64,000 nucleotides of DNA, taken from NCBI GenBank assembly GCA_025345505.1, contig JANVCC010000030.1:13155913-13219912 (forward strand), in the 5' to 3' direction. Positions 60,001-64,000 of this stretch are shown here, piece by piece. The translations under genes were made by a program, and so were the position numbers. This stretch comes from Todiramphus chloris collaris (Eukaryota; Chordata; Aves; Coraciiformes; Alcedinidae). The notes beneath the pieces are model-generated. The model did not search any database. It worked only from the letters and a program-made list of their open reading frames with translations, and was not told the DNA's origin. Positions within the stretch are counted from its first letter, which is position 1, and every line of letters begins with the position of its first letter.

Positions 60001-63000
60001 GTTATTGAGATGTTGGAACAGGGAACTCCTTGGTTTGAAAGGGGTAATAAATTATCGATTATGTTGACAAATAATCTGCCCTTGTGTCCTTTTTGCAGAG
60101 GGGAAAAAAAAAGTTACGAGTTTGGGGATAACTGTGGGAGAGGAAAGAGAAGATGTGATTATGGGCGATGGAAGTGTGGTAGAAATGCAAGGCATGGGAG
60201 GTTGGAGAGAGGATGTGAAAGCAGAGACTTTTGGACAAGGATAGAGATGTCCATAGCTTTCCAACCTGTATTCAACAGCTAGGAGGGCTTCAGATCCAGA
60301 GCTTCTCTTCCTCTTAACTTACTCTTGGAGGAAGGAAGTTGCACCCACAGTGCCTAGTACTGTGTTCTGTTTGGGTGACGTGGGTGGTTTTGCTTTCTCT
60401 AGAAAATTTCTTGTCTTTATGGCCTTGAAGGGTGCTGTGTCTGGGGAGACTTGGGAGGGAAGTTCCCATTCAGGAGCTTCTGTGCTGCTGCCTTGCTTAG
60501 AGTGAGACACTTGTGGCTTTCTCCTCTGAGCAGCATACTGCTGTTGTCAAGCTGAATTGCAGGTCTAACCTGGCGTATTAGTGCCCCACAGCTGCATCCT
60601 GTGTGCTGTCCTGTTGCATCTACAGCACCTTTTGCAGCCTTTCTCCCTCAATATTTGGTTTGGCTTCAGAGACTTGTCTCGGAGGGTTAACTAGAGATAC
60701 CTGTGGCTTTGGAACCCATACGGATGACTGTTGGCCACTTGTCCATCCTAGATGAGATCATGAGGATTTTGAGCTACCATGGATGGAGAGAGAGTGAGGA
60801 CAAAACCTAGAAAGCCATAGGTAAGGACAGTCTTCGACCAGCTGATCACCTTGGCACTTCACCGGAGTCTATGCCCTGAGGGGCTGTGGAGATTTAGTTG
60901 CTTCTTGGTAGTTTTGTCAAGGCAGTTTTGAACTGGGAAGACCTATAGTGTTTTGCCACTCACCAGGCTTGTGCGCGTGGTGCTGAAGTTGGTGATCTTT
61001 AGGATTTCACCTTCAGCACTTCCAAAAGAGGGTATTTGCTGTCCTGTGGTCTGGGAAGGCAGGGGCACAAGTTCCAAGCTGTACACCACGGTGACAGGTT
61101 TCTTGCTTGTGCCCTAAGTTCCTGATGTATGTGGTGTACAGTCTTGCAGAGTGCATGTGGCAGGCACTCTGGGTATTGTATTTATTTGGGCTATGGCTTT
61201 GCTGGTAAAGAACATGTGACACCTGAGCTGCCTTTGCAGATGCTGATTGGGAGCTGGATGCTGTGAGGCTCGGGTAGGATCCAGGCCGGTAGTCTGGTTT
61301 TGGCACAGATGCTGACTACCAGAGGATTTCCATTTCTTGACTCTTCTGTTGTGTTTCAGTGACCTGATAAGGCAATGCAGAAAACAAGATGTGAGGTAGC
61401 TGCCAAGTACCAGCAATAAAACCTGCAGCGTGGTCTGGGTCTGTGACCAACCTGGGTTCCCTTTAAGTTCTCTGCAGCTCCATGGGACTCTCTGGGTTCA
61501 GTGAATGGCTTGGCATGTGCCGCAGGCACCAGCACTGTTTTGCTGGGCATGGAGAACTCTGAGGTTCTTTGATGTCTCTGATCCCAGATGATAATAGTCA
61601 CGCTCACACTAACCTCAGCAGCTTTTCCCTGAGAGAGCTTTCAAGTACTCTGCCTTCGTAAAACAGACAGCAATTTTTCAGTCTGCTAGCTTCGTCCGCC
61701 AGTGACATTCTCCACCAGGGAATGCCATGCTAGGCCTGGCCCTCTAACTTATCTGAAAACATTTTCATTTCAAATAGCTGTAATGTTTTCATGGGGCTGT
61801 CATTAACAAAGCAGGTTTGCAATAGGAAATGAGGCTTTCTAATACCAATCGGATTCTGCTGCCTGATCGAAGAATTTCATAACAACTAAGCCATGTGGCA
61901 TTAAAAGAAGCCCCTTCTGGGGGATTACTACATACACAGGCATGTGGTGAAGCATGAGGCCAGTAACTGGTTGAGTTTAGCCAGCCACGGCACATGATAA
62001 TCTTCCAGAAAGATGTAACCTCAGCTATTTTATTAGCAATAGGAAATGGATATTCCATTTGTGACTGGGAAGGTCATACCTGTCTCTGGGTATTAATGTG
62101 GCTGTGTCACCAGCAGCCAGTGGGAACACTTCATGTCTGTGCAGAACGTTAAAGCTGCCTCGTGCTGTCAGATGTTTGGCTGGGTTTTAAGGATGCTTCT
62201 ATCCACCAGGGCTATCAGAGAATATTGCCTTGCTCTCTGAAGACAAGTGCCTTTCAAACGCCATTGAATGTTTCTGCTCTCGTTAAAAGTTAAGAAGCCT
62301 TTGATCTGAAGTGCTGATTTTTTTTTTTTTGGTTTGGTTTGGTTTGGTTTTTTGTTTCATTTTATTTTTTCCCTCTGGCTTGCCAGGGCCTGGGAGGAGT
62401 TTCATGGCCTGGTGAACAGCAGTGGTCGCTGATCGAACGCTCCCCCTCCCTCTGTCACACCCAGGGTAGGGCCTCATCTTTCTTCCTATGTGACTTCATG
62501 GCATACCTCTCGGCTTCCAACCCTCTTCCCATGGGCTGGCATGTTCTCCTGCCTTGTTGGCCTGGTGGTGGGCCCATTCTGCTATTGGCTCTTTCCCAAA
62601 GGTCACTTTTTTCCTTTTTTTTTTTTCTTCCCCTTTTTTTTTTTACCAAAGACACCAATATTCACTGCTGTCTTCATTCATGCAGCATTTTCTGTTGTGA
62701 TGCTGTGTGATTTTGCTAATGTGTCCTTCCCCTGTGCAAGGCACTTATATCCCAGACCTGGTCCCGGGAGGCTGAGAGGTATGTCTTCAGCATGGGTCTG
62801 CTGCCCAGGGTTGGCTGTAAGCAGATACGGAGTGGTAAATGAATGCTGAGCACATCCATGTGATGGACACTGAGAGAGCTGCCTGGAGCTCGGCGGATGT
62901 GCCTTTGCTCTTGACAGGGGGCTGGAGCAGAATGAATTAGTCTGTCAATAAAAGCTTGTTCAGGAAGGACACACAGTAGCTACTGTATTTTGAAATAATA

Positions 63001-64000
63001 ATGCTGTGGCTAATGAGATGAAACCACCTGCTGCTTCTGGTATTGGCAACCGACCATGTGCAGAGAAAGTAGTTAAGGTGAGCTTGGGGCTGTTGTGAGC
63101 CTTGCAGCTCAGATAGTTTTTCCCCTCCAGTGCCCACCTCCCTGATGGCAGGCCCTTTCCTGAGAAAGGACTGGCAGGGGGCCTGGCCATGAGAGTTTCA
63201 TTTGGCTGTAGCCAGCTGGGGTTGCAGCACTGCCTAGTGCCAGAGCAGGGAAACCTGCCACAGTGAAGTGATAAATTGCCCAGTTCCCACCCCACGGCGG
63301 GACCTCGCTGCTCCAACACGACCGAGCTCTGAGGGGCCACCGGGGATCCACTAAACCTCCCTCCACAGCTTTGGGCGAGCAGTGTTCTCAGAGCTTGTCA
63401 TGGATGAAAACAGTTCCTACCTTTCCTCACAGCTTTGGCTTTTTGTGAGGATCAATGTTTACAAAATGTTCCGCAGGCACTTAGTGGTGTTGTTACTGTT
63501 AGGTGACATTCAGGTGACCTTCCAGAAGAGGAAACCTGTTTGCTTCATGAAATACCAGTCTCAGAAGGCAGTAAATGTGCCAAGTGTATAGAAAAACAGT
63601 GAGAGAGTTGATGTAGTACTCAGCTTTATTGGGTTACCCATGCGAAGCAGGCAGAGCAGTGGTGAGCAGCACCCGCTAAAGGCCAAAGGAGGGGAAACAG
63701 AAACCTGTCTGAGAGGGAGCTAACCAAAGTGTGCTGTCCTCTGGACAAAGATGGAACGGGTGAAAGTATAGGAAGGGATAGAAAGCCAAACCATTGTTGC
63801 AAATTAACCAGAATCCAGTTAATGAATCCTGAATCATGTTCCCAAATGGCAGCACAGCCTACTTAGTTGGCAAGTGCAAAGGTGAACCCCAGTCTTCTGC
63901 AGATGGCTTCCAGCATGGTGTTTGCTGTCATGTCATAGCAGAGCAACTTGTTTAACTCTCTAAAGAGTGTTTTTTTACTTCCTTCTGCTCCTCCAGCTCT
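54069..64000 (+). other. EIF4E2: EIF4E2 intron 6 (incomplete)
   Basis: The last about 9.9 kb read as intron. I found no segment encoding the known vertebrate C-terminus after SIK, no CR1 and no other gene. Features are a G-rich run at about 54416-54437, a (GGTTT)n stretch at about 62331-62352 and several T-rich tracts. An unannotated gene in this stretch cannot be ruled out by eye. Confidence 0.6.
62329..62352. repeat. (GGTTT)n low-complexity repeat
   Basis: A poly-T run followed by four ggttt units in EIF4E2 intron 6. Confidence 0.85.

Noticed and set aside
1..64000. tRNA, rRNA or microRNA genes
   Set aside because: No cloverleaf with A/B boxes or rRNA stretch was recognised by eye; a covariance-model scan was not possible.

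Overview
This is a stretch of vertebrate nuclear DNA, almost certainly from a bird. The evidence is small GT-AG exons in long introns, a CpG-island promoter, and seven fragments of CR1-type LINE, several ending in the usual avian 'cacagaatca(c/t)agaatg...ttggaagggac' 3' end. A degraded retroviral pol piece and simple-sequence repeats are also present. The CR1 3' ends at 48.3 and 49.8 kb resemble CR1 types common in many birds. I cannot name the species.

Region 1 (1-13.75 kb, + strand): exons 2-9 of an apparently intact microsomal cytochrome P450 of family CYP2. Exon 1 lies left of the window. Exon sizes (163, 150, 161, 177, 142, 188, 142 and 179 bp) and phases follow the CYP2 nine-exon pattern. 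C-helix WxxxR, I-helix GGxETT, ExxR and the heme-Cys loop are all present.

Region 2 (13.75-39.6 kb): mostly intergenic DNA with CR1 fragments, simple repeats and an old endogenous retroviral pol (RNase H) remnant at 28.5-29.5 kb. Unexplained open frames lie at 30.4-31.05 kb and 33.7-35.2 kb. A single orphan CYP2 exon 6 sits near 36.4 kb.

Region 3 (39.6-44.9 kb, + strand): a second CYP2 copy in exon order 2-8, broken by stops and frameshifts. Where exon 9 should be there is an unrelated-looking open segment without the heme cysteine. Regions 1-3 are thus a tandem CYP2 cluster with one live gene, one relic exon and one pseudogene. Beside EIF4E2 in a bird, the CYP2AB subfamily is my best guess, but that rests on recalled synteny and is not proven here.

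Region 4 (45.05-64 kb, + strand): the CpG-island promoter and first six coding exons of EIF4E2 (4EHP), a cap-binding translational repressor. The predicted protein is near-identical to the human one over 222 residues. The last coding exon was not found and is probably beyond base 64000, so about 9.9 kb at the right end is intron 6. No RNA genes or CRISPR arrays were seen.
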